Below, one piece after another: positions 1-22,957 of a stretch of DNA of 64,000 bases (position 1 is the first letter of the stretch; the number at the start of each line of letters is the position of its first letter). The DNA is from Luscinia megarhynchos (Eukaryota; Chordata; Aves; Passeriformes; Turdidae): NCBI GenBank assembly GCA_034336665.1, contig CM067591.1, positions 806,001-870,000 on the forward strand. The letters run 5' to 3'. The position numbers and the translations under genes were made by a program. Below the pieces are notes generated by a model, which was not told the DNA's origin, ran no database searches, and saw nothing but the letters and a program-made list of their open reading frames with translations.

Positions 1-115
1 CCGGTCCATCCCAGCCTCTCTCCCGGTGCCCATCCCGGTGTCCATCCCAGCCTCTCTCTCGGTGCCCATCCCGGTGTCCATCCCAGCCTCTCTCCCGGTG
101 CCCAGCTCGGTCCGT
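1..115. repeat. 36-bp imperfect tandem repeat at window edge
   Basis: About three copies of a C-rich 36-bp unit built from CCCGGTGCCCATCCCGGTGT followed by CCATCCCAGCCTCTCT. The array is cut by the window start, so its true length is unknown. No coding potential is credible here; the apparent open frame is a by-product of the 36-bp (12-codon) period. Confidence 0.8.
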
Positions 116-600
116 CCCGCCGCCCCTCCGCCCGCGCACGTGCTCTGCCGCCGCGCTCCCGCGCATGCGCGCTCCGGCAGCCCCGGCGCCGCCATTTTGT
201 CCGCGGGCGGCGGGCGTGAGGGGCACCCCTGAGGGGCGCCCAGGCAGCGCTGCCGGAGCGCAGAGCGGGAGGAAACCCGCCCCCGGCACGGTTCAGGACG
301 GAGGAGCCCTGGAGAAGCACTCGGGGGTCCGCGCTGAGGGGTAGATCGGGCCCCATTGCGAGCAGGAGGCGCCGCCGCCATCTTACCTCTCTGCCGCCGC
401 GGCCTCCGCGCTGCTGCGCCGTGCACCCGCCCCGCCGCCTCACTGGCCCGGCCGCCCGCCAATCAGCGCCGAGCACGAGGGCGTTCCCGCGCGGGATTGG
501 CTGAGCCGGCAGTCAATCATGCAGGGAAGACCACGCCTCCCCAGGGTCACGTGGGCGCGGCGCGGCGGGAACGCGACACGTGGGCGCGGTGGGATCGGGG
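116..600 (-). promoter_or_regulatory. KANSL2: CpG-rich promoter, probably of KANSL2, with a non-coding first exon
   Basis: The stretch is very CpG-rich. It carries an NRF1-type GCGCATGCGC (171-180), YY1-type GCCGCCAT motifs near 188 and 372, CCAAT boxes in both orientations (near 460 and 500), and E-box CACGTG sites. On the minus strand a strong 5' splice site (GAG followed by GTAAGATGG) has its exon edge at 387, which suggests a non-coding first exon reading leftwards out of the window. In human the gene left of CCNT1 is KANSL2, transcribed the same way, so this is the likely owner. No KANSL2 coding sequence is inside the window, so the gene name is inferred from synteny. Confidence 0.45.
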
Positions 601-601
601 C

Positions 602-910
602 GAATTCCCGGGCCAGGAACCGGGAAAGGGGATATCCCGGGATAGACACCGGGGGGAATTCCCGGGCCAGGAACCGGGAGAGGGGATTATCCCGGGATAG
701 ACACCGGGGGGAATTCCCGGGCCAGGAACCGGGAGAGGGGATTATCCCGGGATAGACACCGGGGGGAATTCCCGGGCCAGGAACCGGGAGAGGGGATTAT
801 CCCGGGATAGACACCGGGGGGAATTCCCGGGCCAGGAACCGGGAGAGGGGATTATCCCGGGATAGACACCGGAGGGCGGATTCCCGACAGGACACCGGAG
901 GGAATTCTCG
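602..910. repeat. 55-bp minisatellite, about five copies
   Basis: Near-identical 54-55-bp units begin at 602, 656, 711, 766 and 821, then decay. Each unit starts GAATTCCCGGG and contains the perfect 12-bp palindrome TATCCCGGGATA (the first copy differs slightly). The array lies between the CpG-rich promoter at the left edge and the CCNT1 3' end. Confidence 0.92.
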
Positions 911-1286
911 GTCCAGGGCTGGGGGGCAGGGGTCCCAGGACAGATCCCAGGCTTTGGCTCCAGGTCAGGAGACACTCGTGGTAGGACCAGCTTGGTCCCA
1001 GAGCACCACCAGGGCCACCTTGGTATCACTCGGTCCCCTCCCAGTTTCCCCAGCCAGACACAGCCTCGACATCCCCGGAGGAGCCTCCTCCGAGAGGGAC
1101 TCTGAAAAAGGGAAGGGAGGGAAGCAAGGGATGGGCCTTAGCCAGAGCCTGAAATCTAAGAATTGGTACCAAAACTGGACCAAAACGATCCCTAAATCCT
1201 TGGAGTGGGTTTGGCAGCAGCAATTGCTTCTAAAATCAAGCTCGACATGGAACAAGAGTTTCCCAAAATCATCCAGAGACCATCCA
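911..1286. other. intergenic spacer between the 55-bp array and the CCNT1 poly(A) site
   Basis: Unique sequence with no recognisable exon or repeat. It contains the last decayed part of the 55-bp array and then ordinary intergenic sequence. I see nothing else in it. Confidence 0.5.
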
Positions 1287-1292
1287 TTTATT
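1287..1292 (-). terminator. CCNT1: CCNT1 poly(A) signal AATAAA
   Basis: TTTATT on the plus strand reads AATAAA on the minus strand, about 800 nt past the CCNT1 stop codon. It is the only canonical hexamer I see in the right orientation between the stop and the 55-bp array. The intervening 1293-2094 is therefore called 3' UTR. It includes an AT-rich patch near 1780-2010 in which AATAAA-like strings occur only on the plus strand. Confidence 0.65.
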
Positions 1293-2094
1293 GAAGGTCA
1301 GAAAAGTCAAGTCTAAAAAGAAAGGAAATAGGGCTTTCCCAAATATTCAACCCAAACCCTGGCAGGTCCCTTGGCCGTAGGCTGAGGTTCCAGGAGAAGC
1401 TGCTTCCAGCTCAGCTGGGAACAGCCATGTGCCAATGTGATTCCCTGAAGAGCTGCCCTGGGCATGGTGCCTACAGGACCAGCCTGGCACTTTCTCATCC
1501 CACATCCCAGTAGGAATGTGCCCCACTGAAACCCCCCCTGTGCCCCAAGGGTTTCCAGGGGAAATCCCGGGATCTGCAGGAAGGGAGCAAGGGATGGAGA
1601 CTGGATCCCAAACCAGAACAGGTGCAGGGGCAAGGAAACAGGACCCATGGGAGGGAGAACAGCTCCCATCACCTGGGATTCCCTCAGCCTCCCATGTCCC
1701 TCCATCCCCCAAGAACTCAACACCAATGCCCCAAATGGAACCTCCCCCATGGCTCTGCCACAGCCCCTCAGAATTAAAAGGAACCAAACCACTAAGATAT
1801 AAGTTAATGCTTAAATTATTTGTAAAACATCTTAAATTTTCTGTGACATATTTTAAATATCCCCCATGTTCCCCAGAGGGGGGTCAAAGCCCAACACTAA
1901 CTGGGAGCCTATGGGGGAAAGGGAGAAATAGAGAAAGGGTTCCTTATCCTTTCACAGCTTTAACAACTAAATATCAATAATAAAAGTTATATTATAATAA
2001 AATAAGTTCTTCGTGAGGCAGTGGAGATCAAAAAGCCCTTAGAAAAGCCCTGCAGGTTTGGGCTTGGGCTCCAGACTCAGTAGTAAAAAGGGGG

Positions 2095-5000
2095 TTATTT
2101 GGGGAGGGGAGGCAGCGGGGGGGGCGGTTCCGAGGGCAGGGGGGGCGGTCGGGGCTTGTCCGTGTTGGTGGCAGCTCTGGAGCCGCTGGAAGCCCGGGGG
2201 TTCAGGAGCTCGCACGAGTGGAATTCGAAGGCGGTGGGCTGGGTGGGCTGCATGCCCTGCGCGCTCAGCAGCGAGTGCAGCATGTTCACCGTGTCCTGAT
2301 AGTCACTGGCCTGGCTGACGTTGTGCCCGTTGGCCCCCGAAGGCCCCTTGTCCGATTTGTGGGCGCCCCGAGCTTTGCTGGGCTGGAATAAATCCGAGCT
2401 GTGCCCGGGGAGATGGGCAGCCCCGGGAAGGTGGTGTATGGGAACGGCACTCCGGGGCCTTTGGAGATTTTGCCCACCTTGGGCTGGTGCTCGTGGGGCA
2501 TGGCCGGGGGCTCCTCGGGCAGGGGTCTTTTACGGGTGGGGGCGAGAGGCCCGTAGCCCTTGTGGGGGGCGGCGGTGGCACCAGGTTGGGCGCCGTGTTT
2601 GGAGTCCCCCGGGCGCTTGGCCGCGGTGCTGGGGCCGGCGCCGAGCTGGGCGTGCAAGTGTTTGTGCGAGTGGTGGTTGTGGTGGTGATGGTGGTGGTTG
2701 GATGAGTGGCCCTTGTGCTTCTCTTTGTACTCCCGGCTCTTCCCTCCGCTCTCATCTGCGGAGCTGTGTCTGTCTCCGGGACCTGGCACCTTAATCCTCA
2801 TCTTGATCTCCTCCTGCTTGGAGGGGATCGGCCTCTCCCCGCCTCCCCCCACCGCCGGCATCCTCATCTTGAGAGCTTTGTCACCCTTGTCGGCGCCGGG
2901 CGGGCGCTCGGGGTTCTCCGGCCCCGCCATGGGGATTTTCAGGACGATTGGGGAGGGGTTGCTGTCCTGCTGCCCTTCCCTCTCCCGCTGCTGCTGCACC
3001 AGGAGGTTCTGTGCGGCGTAGGCGTACTGGGAGCGCACGTTTGCCTCCATGTTTTCCAGCTGCCGCTTCTGTGCCGCCAGCTCCTCGGCGTGCTTGGCCC
3101 GGTACTCCTTGAGGGACACCTTGGCTGAGGGTGCATTCTTGGTGCTCTGCTTGGGGTAGGCAGCACCATCCTGCTGTGGGTGCTCAGCAGCAGCCGAGGC
3201 GCTCTCGCTAGTCCTGTGGATGTCCAGCTTGGCCGGGGGATGCCAGTGATCGGCCTGGGATGGATCGGCAGCGCTCGGCTCCCCGGGGGAATCGGCCGAG
3301 GCTGGCAGCGCCGGCCCCGCCCCGGCCGTGGAGGATGTCGACATGCTCATGAGCCCAGCGATGTTCATGTCCGAGCTGTTGTTCCTGGAGATCATGTTGA
3401 GGATTGTCTGCTCTGACAGGCTCTCGTCATCGCCGTGGTCGTCGGGCTTGGATTTCCTGGCTGCTTGAGAGGCCTGGAATTAAACAAATCAGTGGGTGTT
3501 TACTTGGGGTGCTGCCGGAGATGGTTTAATCCAAGCAGCTCACCAGGACAGTGCAAGGTCTTCTTTAGAGACAGATCCACTTTGCTCCCATCCCTCCTTG
3601 TGGGAAAATTCCCAACCCCTGCAAGCAGGGCTGGAAAACCAAAGTTCTGTACATGTTAATTCACAACAGATGAACTCGAGAACCACAAGCACCACACAGT
3701 GCCCCAATTCCACACACAACTCCCTCCCTTGCTGTGCTGCACTGTGATACCCCAAGGAATCACAGCCCATGTCCAAGGTTCTTACCCGCCAGTTCCGGAT
3801 CCGCTTCAGTCGGCTGGGAGTTTTCTCAAGGATTTGCAGGAATTCATGAGTCAGTTCTGCAGAGACACAAACCCAAGCAGGAGGGTCAGAGCAGCTCCAG
3901 TCCATCAGGACAACCCCCTCATCTGCCAGATGGAGTTACTGGTGGGATGGAGCTGCACCAGGAGGGGAACTCTGACAACTGGAATCACTGACCCATTCAA
4001 ACTCGTTTCTCTGTGCTGCTAGAGAAGCTGCTGCTGCCCTGGAAAACCTCAGCAAGCCCTGAACTCCTGGAGCCCATGAAGCGGTGTCGGAACATCAGAC
4101 CCAGGACCAGCGATGCCAAAATAATTCAAGAGCCTTTTGCAGGGTAAAAAAAACCTCACTCCCAAACTTACCATCTAAGAGCTCCAGAGTTACAGTGCCA
4201 TCAACGTATTCCCACCAGTGCTTCCCGTCCGTGGAGACTGGGATCTCCCAGTTGGACCACTTACAGGCCAGGTGGATACAGACGCAGGCCACAACGGGCG
4301 GGGTGTACTGCAGGCTGAAGGTGGTCAGGTGCAGGCTGACGTCACCGGGAGAGAAAACAAAAAGCCATCAACTCCCACGCCTGAGCTGCAGATCCACGCG
4401 GGAAATGGGGGGAATGTGGCCCTCTGGACCTCCCCAGAAGGAACCCTGGGCACAGGCAGCTCCATCCCGCTCCAGCACAGCGACCGCTCCGCTTGTTCGG
4501 GCCTGCTTGGCTACAGGGAAATTTGGGTTTTTCTCCACCAGTTTTTGTTAACAGAGGTTCATTTGGGAGTTTCCAACTGGGGATCTGCCAGCCCTGCCTG
4601 TGCTCTGAAGAAAAAATCATCCCTGTTTTGCTACAGGAAATTTGGGATGTTCTCCAAAGGAGAAAAAGCAGTGCTGAGGTCACCTGCGTGCCTCTGCTCT
4701 GAGGAGGAACTTCTCCTGGTTTTACAACAGGAAATTTGGGATGTCCTCCACCAATTTCCCTGTTTACTCCTGTGTTGATGCAGGAAATTCAGGATTCCCC
4801 TCCAAGGGGGAAAGTCACTGGGGACCAGCCCCACCTCTGCTCTTGAAAAAAAAAAATTGTACAGTTTTTTGCTCATTCCTATTTTGCTACAGCAAAGTTG
4901 GGATTTCCTCCATCTCTGTTCATTCTTGGTTTGCTACAGGAAATCTGGGATTTTCAAGGATGAAAGTCAGTCCTGGGGTCACCTGCCAGCCCCACCTCTG

Positions 5001-8000
5001 CCCTGGGGAGAAGCTTCCAAGCAAAACTCCTAGATGGCATTCAAGGAGCAAACCTGCCATTTTCAGCTTTAGGAAGGGTCTGGAAGGTCTAGGAATCCTT
5101 TCCCAAAGGATTTTCAGGAATACACTTTATGCTGGAGTGACTCAGGAGAACCTGAGCCAGGTGATCTATCAAATATTTTCATTAATAAATTGATTTTCCA
5201 CGTGGCCATGACTGTTGGGAAGTCTGGGCAGCACCAGGAGAACAGAGGGGCTACGAGCAACACCAGAGCTTAAGGAAACACAGAAGCAAGTCTTGAGTGG
5301 GGGATTTGCCCACTCCTGAGTGAAACCTTTGGGAATTCTGAAACCAAGTTCCCACATGGCACCATCTCCTCACCACCCTGTTCAGCATTTTTCCATCAGT
5401 GAAAAGTAGAGAGGCTGAAGTTTGGCATCTACAGCAAAAAATCCTCAAGTTTCACAGATACTGAGTTCATCCAGGGAAGTCAAACCCAGAAAATTCAAAG
5501 CCTTGGCAGAGCAAACTCAAGGATAACAAAGAGCCTCAACTCTACCCCATAACAATGCCAGAACAAAACCAAAAGGAACACAAGGATAAATCCAGTTCAT
5601 CCCAGAACCGGCTCTCTCAGGCAAAACTGAGGCTCTTCTTCACACTTTCTGCCTGGATTTCCCTCAATTACAGCCTTAACTCCTAATCCCATGGCTTTGA
5701 AATTCTTGCTGCAGGGCTAAAACAGGTTGCAGGGCTGTGTTTACCCAAACATCACCAGCACCACATTCCTGAGGCCGGAAATCCACAGGGCGCCCTTTGG
5801 AGCCCGAAACACCTTCAACAAACAGTGAAGGTGAGCAGGAAACACCTCCCAGGTGGAAAAGGGAAACCACGTGCCCAGACAGAACCTGGAGCATCTCCAG
5901 CCCTGCAGCTTCACCTCTGTTGGCAGCTAAACCACTTCTCCCTCCATAATTTCCAAAAAATTCAGTGTTTTTCATGCCCACAATTTTGTCCGTCCCAAAA
6001 CATTAACTCCACGATTTGTCTGAAGCTGATAATCCAAGAAATTGGAAATAATCCCAACAAAAGTGCTGGCATCAGGCTGGTAGTGAAAATTTAGAGAAAG
6101 AATCCAGGGCTGATTTTCCTTCCCAGGGAAAATTTAGGGACAAAACAACCCAAATGAAGAACTCAGGACTGATTTCAATTTTCAGGTAAAACAACCCACA
6201 CAAAGAACTTGGGGTTGGTTTTTCTTCTTTTATGCCCCAAATCAGCCTTTTCTGGATGACCATATTCATAGACAATTTCCACAGCACCTTGTTGAGTGAA
6301 AACTCTCCAACACCCAGGAATAAGCAAGGAAAAAATTATGTATTCATTTTCCCCTCCATCTTTTTGGTTTGGGTTTTTTTTTTAAACTTTCACAACTAAA
6401 TTGCTATCAAATAAGCAGTGAAGCTCCTGAGGATCCCATTTGCCTTGTTTTCCAGCTCATTTTACCCAGCAGCTGGCTGGAAAAATGGCTGGAACCCTTT
6501 CTTAAGGCTCTTCCTTTGGTATTTCCAGCTGCTCCCAAGTTGAGTGATGCCTCTGGGGCCACAGGCAGCAGATAAACCATCAACCAATTAGAAAATTATA
6601 AAATAATAACCTGTTTGTAGCCATGAAATAGGAAGTTTGTGCTAAGTCCTTGCTGGCTGCAAGAAAAAAAAACAAAAAAGGGAAAATCAGGATGTTATTT
6701 GCATATTTTCATGTTATCATATTTTAGTGCAAGAACCATGGGCCTCCCACAGATTGACCAGCAGGCCACAGCCACAAGGATTTTGGGAACTGCTGTTCAC
6801 TGAGAGCTTTGTGTGGTTCAGAAGAGCCAGAACCATTTAAAACTGCTTCTATTTTGAGAATCAGAGGGATGGGATCAACTCCCCTGGGAGGAAAAGGGAG
6901 AATTTGGATTGTTCAGGCTGGAAAAGTCTCTGGGGTGACCCCAGTGTGACCTTTCAGGTTCCAAGAGAGCTGAAGTGGGACTATGGGTGGGAGGAAAGGG
7001 GAATGGTTTTTCATTTGGAAAAGGTGAGATTTAGATGGGATATTGGGAAGAAATTCCTCCCTGTGAGGGTAGGGAGGCCCTGACTGTCCAGAGAAGCCAT
7101 GGCTGCCCCATCCCTAAAAGTATCCAAGGCCAGGCTGGAACAACCTGGGCAAGTGGAAGTTGTCCCTGCCTTCCCAACCCAACCCAATCCATTCCAGGGC
7201 TCTGGGAAGCTCTGGAGCAATCCCAGCTGGACACTCCCCCACATTTTCCTCCCATATTTTCCTCCCAATTGCCTCTCACCTCGGACAAGCTGAGTGCACT
7301 TCACCACATGGGTGTGAGGATGGTCAATAGTGATCTCAAACCCTGGAAGGACACAGACAAAGAACCATCAGAACCAGCAGCACAGCCCTGGATCCACATT
7401 TCCTGCACCCCTTCCCTCCTACAGCCCTGCTTGGAGCCAGGCAGGAATAGAGGAGCCCTTTTTTCCTGTATCCAGAAGCCTCAAGTTCTCCAGCTACAAA
7501 CCCAGAAGGTCTGTGGTGCTGCCAGACCTCCCAGCTTCTGAAAGGCCTCACTGGAAACAAAACAACCATTAAGGATTTTAAAAATAGCATGACAAAGCCT
7601 CTTGAAGCAGCTGGGAGGAAGGCAAAGACAATAGCATCTGCTCCAAGGGATTTCTCTCACCCAAAAAGCTGAGAGGAAGCAGATTGTTTTCCCTTTGAAT
7701 GGGTCTAAAGCATTGAGGACAACTGAGTTTAATCCTTGCTCCCACTTCCTCCTCAGTTTGGGAATTATGTTTGAAAGGGGAAAAAAGAATTCCAATTGGT
7801 CCATGTGCACAGCAGATCTGTAGAATAGTCTGGGAGAACTGGGGTGTTTAAAAAGGCCTCTGGAGAATTGAAAGGTTGCAAACTGGGCTTGGTTTAGCCT
7901 CAGGCTTGTAGCCACGACACCTCTGCCCCTACTGAAGGAGGGCCATGGGGCATCTGCTCTGAATCCAGTCAGGAATAACAAATCCTGCTTTTTTGGAGGG

Positions 8001-11000
8001 AAAAATCTACCTACAAACTGCCTCTGAAACAGAACATTTGTTAGTTAACACAACTTTTAACAAAGACATTTGATAAAGGAAAGGGCACCAGCTCCACCAG
8101 CCACAGCCCTATGTGGAGACTCCTACTTCCAAAAACACCCAGCAACTGATCCTGGTTTGTTGAGTTATGGGGATTTTCCCCCCCATGTAATTATTTGACC
8201 AAAATATTCACTTTTAACCAGTTTTTTAAGACATCTCTCAGTACAAACTGCTTCCTGCAACAGAACTGGAGCATTATAGCCTGGAATTGGATGGTCTTTA
8301 AGGTCCCCTCAAATCCAAACCATGAATTCCATGATTCTACAGCTGAGCCAGAAAGCACAACCCAGGACAAGGGCTGGTGTCCAAGTAGCACAAATCCTGG
8401 TTTTTTAGGGAAAAAAAAAAAAAAAAAAAAAAGAGACAAACCACACTTAAATCTCTCAGCATTGAGCCTGGCACAAGTTACACCTGAAAAATTGATGTTA
8501 AAACAGGAGTTGGGCTGAAAAACAGGGTTTGTTGTGTGGACTCTGTGGAAGGGTGAGGCTCTCCAGCCTGTGGAATTCTCCTGGCTCTGGGATTCGTGTG
8601 GCAGTCCGGCCGCTTCGAGGAACTTACCCAGGGTCTGTAGGATTATGCTCTCTAGAATGACCAGGTCTTGGGCTTGTTGCAGGTAAGCCTGGGGTTGAGA
8701 GGACAGGCAGGTTACTCATGGAGAGGCACTTGGATCAAGCCTGCACATTCCTAACACCCTTCTGTCCGGGGCAAAAATGAGAACCTCCCTGCACGGGGGG
8801 ACTGGCACAGATTCCCTGGAAGTGTTCAAGGCCAGGCTGGATGGAGCTCAGAGCAAGCTGGGCTAGTGCAAAATGTCCCTGCCCAGGTGGGTGGAATGGG
8901 ATGGGATTTAAGGTCCTTCCAACCCAAACCATCTGGAGATTCCAAGAAAGAGGGATCAGAGTGTTTGGGGGGGCCCTGGGTGCTGGTCCCCCCACACGAG
9001 CAATGCAGCAATCAGTTGCTTTTCCTGCCTTTTTTTTAATTTAATTTTCTTTGAGTTTCCCTGGAAAAAGCTGTACTCACTGCTCAGCTCCAGGTACAAG
9101 GGGCTGTCTGGAGAGATGAGGGATCAGCAATGTTTTTAACCCACTGAGAGGTGTCAGGACAAACTTCTCCTCTGCTCCACACCCTCCTCAGCAGCACTCC
9201 AGGGACACTGGCACAGAGCACACCTGGATCCAGGTGTGCAGCAGAGGAGAAAAAGCTTTGCACAGAGCAGAGAAGCCCAAATCTCTCTGCAGCAGGAGAG
9301 TTTGGATTGAGAAGCTGCCCCTGAGCACCTCGGGAGGGTCAAAGAGCTGCTGAAGCCACAAAATTCCAGAGGCCATTCCCGCTCCTGGGGCCTCCAGAGC
9401 TCACAGCACATCCCAAAGCTCCATCCCCACACTTACCTCACTCTTGGTGTCCAGCAGAGGCTCCTGGGGGTGCAGACAGGCATGTGCCACCTTGATGACA
9501 TGCTCCAGCTTTCGGGGCTGCTCCTCCACCTTGGCTGCCAGGAAAAGTGCTGCTGGCACCACCGACTGTGGAGGAAAATGCTCTGTTTACTTAAAAAGCC
9601 ACTAAAATTAAGATTAAAGCAAACAGATCAGGAGGATTCTTAATATTCCTTCAGGGAAGGAAGGCTGTTCAAGTCTGGCCACACCAGGAGAGAGAAGAGG
9701 GTCCCTCTCCCCTCCCAAACTTCCTCCCAAGGTGGATCCCCTGCCCACACAGCAGCACGAGTAAATTTGGGGGGTTCCCAGCACCCCCCACCCCCCAGAG
9801 CCCAGCACTTACATTCCTGTGGAACTGGGTGAAGGACTGCACCATGTAGAAGCGATGCATGTACACAATGGCTGTGTTGATGGTGAGCTGGGAGCTGGGA
9901 ACAGGGTTAAGGAAAAGCACAGAGACCCCCCAGGCAGGCCCAGGGGAGCCACTGGAACAGACCCCACACACCAACAGCACCAGGATGGGACAGGCTCTCC
10001 TCCTTCCTGCATCCCAGCACGGCTCTCCCCAATCCTGAAACAGGCTCTCCTCGATCCCAGAACAGGCTCAGATCTCCCCATTCCCAAACCAAGTCTTCCT
10101 GACACCCCAGGAGAGCTCTCCCTGCTCCCAAAATGGGGTCACCTCCACCCCAAAGCAGGCTCAGCTCTTCCTGCTCCCTGGACGGTCCTTTCAGACAACC
10201 TGGCACAGCTCTCCCAGCTTGCAAAACCCTTTTTGTGATTACTTTGGTCCTGAAACAGGCTTGGCTTTCCTGAGCACTCGTGGGCCCGAGCCTTACAAAG
10301 CCTTCACAACACCCCAGCACAGCTTTTTCCACACCTCCGACCGGATTTCCTCAATCCCAAAATGCGCTCGGCTCTCCCCACTCCTGGGCCGGGCCTTCCC
10401 CACACACCAGCACGGCTTTCCCTGCTCGCGAAAAACGGGATTTCCGCCATCTCCAAACGGGCTCGGCTCTCCCCGCTCCCGGTCTGGCCGTGTTTTCCCT
10501 TCCCTGCACCCCAGCACTGCCTTCCCCGCCTCCCGAAATCTCCTCGAGCCCAAAACGGGCACGGCGCTCTCTCCAAGCACCCCAGCACAGTTCTCCTCGC
10601 TCCCAAGCCTTCCTAACACGCCGGCACAGCTTTCCCCGAGCCCGAAATGGGATTTCCCGAACCAAAACCGGCCTCGGCTCTGGCCGCTCCGAGAGCCGGC
10701 TGAGGCCTTCCCGACACCGCAGCCCTGATCTCCCCGTGCCGGGGCCGGGCTCTCCTCCATCCCCACAAGATTCGGCTCTCCCCGAATCGCTCCCCGCACT
10801 GCCCGTACCGGCTCCCGGCTCTCCCCTCACCCGCTCCTCGCTCTCCCCCCTCCCCGCTCCGCCCGCTCCGCCCCACTCCCACCCGCGGCCTAGCGCGGCC
10901 TAGCGCGGCCGGATACACGTTGAGGCGCTGCCCCATGTCCTGCAGCAGGTTGGCCGCCTGCTGTCGGTACGAGAGCTCCTTGTCGGGGTCGAGGCCGGCG

Positions 11001-11089
11001 CGACGGGATGGGCTCCGCTCCAGCTGCTCGCGGCTGAAGTACCAGCGGCGCCCGGGCCCGGCGCCGCCGCCGCCCGCCGAGGCCTCCAT
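2095..11089 (-). CDS. CCNT1: Cyclin T1, regulatory subunit of P-TEFb (one frame break in last exon)
   Basis: Partners CDK9 in P-TEFb, which phosphorylates the RNA polymerase II CTD to release paused transcription in the nucleus. Nine coding exons on the minus strand: 11089-10917, 9894-9813, 9565-9437, 8688-8628, 7342-7280, 6656-6611, 4335-4172, 3856-3786, 3473-2095. Exons 1-8 encode the two cyclin boxes (motifs [29 protein letters not shown]). The long last exon holds [10 protein letters not shown], a coiled-coil-like [17 protein letters not shown] stretch, a His-rich run near residues 518-531 that in human mediates CTD binding and condensates, and the Pro-rich end PPPLPPLPK. Phases of exons 1-8 agree. 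Exon 9 is 1379 nt where 1380 is needed: a base is missing in the CCCCGG run at about 2404-2411, so as written the protein ends out of frame. With that base it is 722 aa against 726 in human. The start codon matches the human start and is preceded by a CRE. Confidence 0.97.
2403..2411 (-). other. CCNT1: single-base frame break in CCNT1 exon 9
   Basis: Upstream of this point the minus-strand frame reads cyclin T1 through [15 protein letters not shown]; downstream, cyclin T1 sequence resumes in another frame and runs through [11 protein letters not shown] to the family C-terminus. The switch falls in a short C/G homopolymer, and one base is lacking. Everything around it is intact, so an assembly or base-calling deletion is the simplest reading. 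Confidence 0.9.
4490..5010. repeat. degenerate ~100-bp tandem repeat in CCNT1 intron 6
   Basis: Five or six diverged copies share a core of the form CTACAGGAAATTTGGGATTTTCTCC, followed by a G-rich stretch and CCTGCCTGTGCTCTG or similar. Copies can be seen near 4510, 4630, 4725, 4780, 4890 and 4935. The core looks like a splice acceptor on the plus strand, but no exon follows; CCNT1 runs on the minus strand. Confidence 0.7.
5011..6610. other. CCNT1 intron 6, mostly unique AT-richer sequence
   Basis: No exon between CCNT1 exon 7 and the small exon 6 at 6611-6656. The stretch is noticeably AT-richer than the rest of the window. Near 6090-6235 a 65-75-bp motif (GGGACAAAACAACCCA-like) occurs two to three times in tandem. 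I see no other feature. Confidence 0.6.
6880..7205 (+). mobile_element. CR1 LINE 3'-end fragment
   Basis: Matches the conserved 3' region of avian CR1 in plus orientation: a GGGGAATGGTTTTTCATTTGG block, GATATTGGGAAGAAATTC, AGAGAAGCCATGGCTGCCCC, AAGGCCAGGCTGGAACAACC. It lies in CCNT1 intron 5 next to exon 5. Identification is from memory of the CR1 consensus, and the exact subfamily is not assigned. Confidence 0.88.
8285..8345 (+). mobile_element. short CR1 3' tail fragment
   Basis: GGATGGTCTTTAAGGTCCCC followed by CAAATCCAAACCAT and CCATGATTCTAC is the CR1 3' terminus in plus orientation. It is truncated on the left and lies in CCNT1 intron 4. Confidence 0.82.
8409..8432. repeat. poly(A) tract
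   Basis: A run of about 24 A residues in CCNT1 intron 4, about 65 bp after the CR1 fragment. It is a simple homopolymer; no element body can be seen directly attached to it. Confidence 0.85.
8800..8945 (+). mobile_element. CR1 LINE 3'-end fragment
   Basis: GTGTTCAAGGCCAGGCTGGA, then TGGGATTTAAGGTCCTTCC and AACCCAAACCAT, gives the 3' end of an avian CR1 copy in plus orientation. It sits in CCNT1 intron 3 and overlaps no exon. Confidence 0.87.
9990..10870. repeat. degenerate tandem repeat in CCNT1 intron 1
   Basis: Intron 1 (9895-10916) consists largely of diverged repeats alternating CACCCCAGCACAGCTTTCC-like and CCAAAACGGGCTCGGCTCTC-like blocks. The period is roughly 60 bp and sequence drift is strong. 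The long open frames on either strand are products of this repetition and of low stop-codon density in GC-rich DNA. Confidence 0.75.
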
Positions 11090-11290
11090 GGCGGCTCTGC
11101 GCCCGCGCGGGGGACGCGACGTGCGCACGCAGCGCGGCGACGCGCTGACGTCAAGCGTCGGGTGGGCGGCCGCGGGGGGAGCCGTTGGAAGCGCGAGCGT
11201 TCCAAAGCAGGGAGGGACCGTTAAGGGGGCGGGGACTGAGCGAGGTCACGCCCCCTTCGCGGATAGGCCACGCCCCGCGCGGTGAGGCGC
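11090..11290 (-). promoter_or_regulatory. CCNT1: CCNT1 CpG-island promoter with a consensus CRE
   Basis: Immediately upstream of the CCNT1 start codon lies a CpG-dense stretch with a full palindromic cAMP response element, TGACGTCA, at 11146-11153, 57 bp before the ATG. No TATA box is evident, consistent with a housekeeping CpG promoter. The transcription start itself cannot be read from sequence. Confidence 0.65.

Positions 11291-22957
<11,667 letters not shown>

Noticed and set aside
1975..2002. Two AATAAA strings on the plus strand
   Set aside because: They lie in the AT-rich 3' UTR of a minus-strand gene, and no plus-strand gene ends here.
4337..4344. TGACGTCA at the CCNT1 exon 7 acceptor as a CRE
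   Set aside because: It coincides with the splice acceptor and coding sequence far from any promoter; most likely chance.
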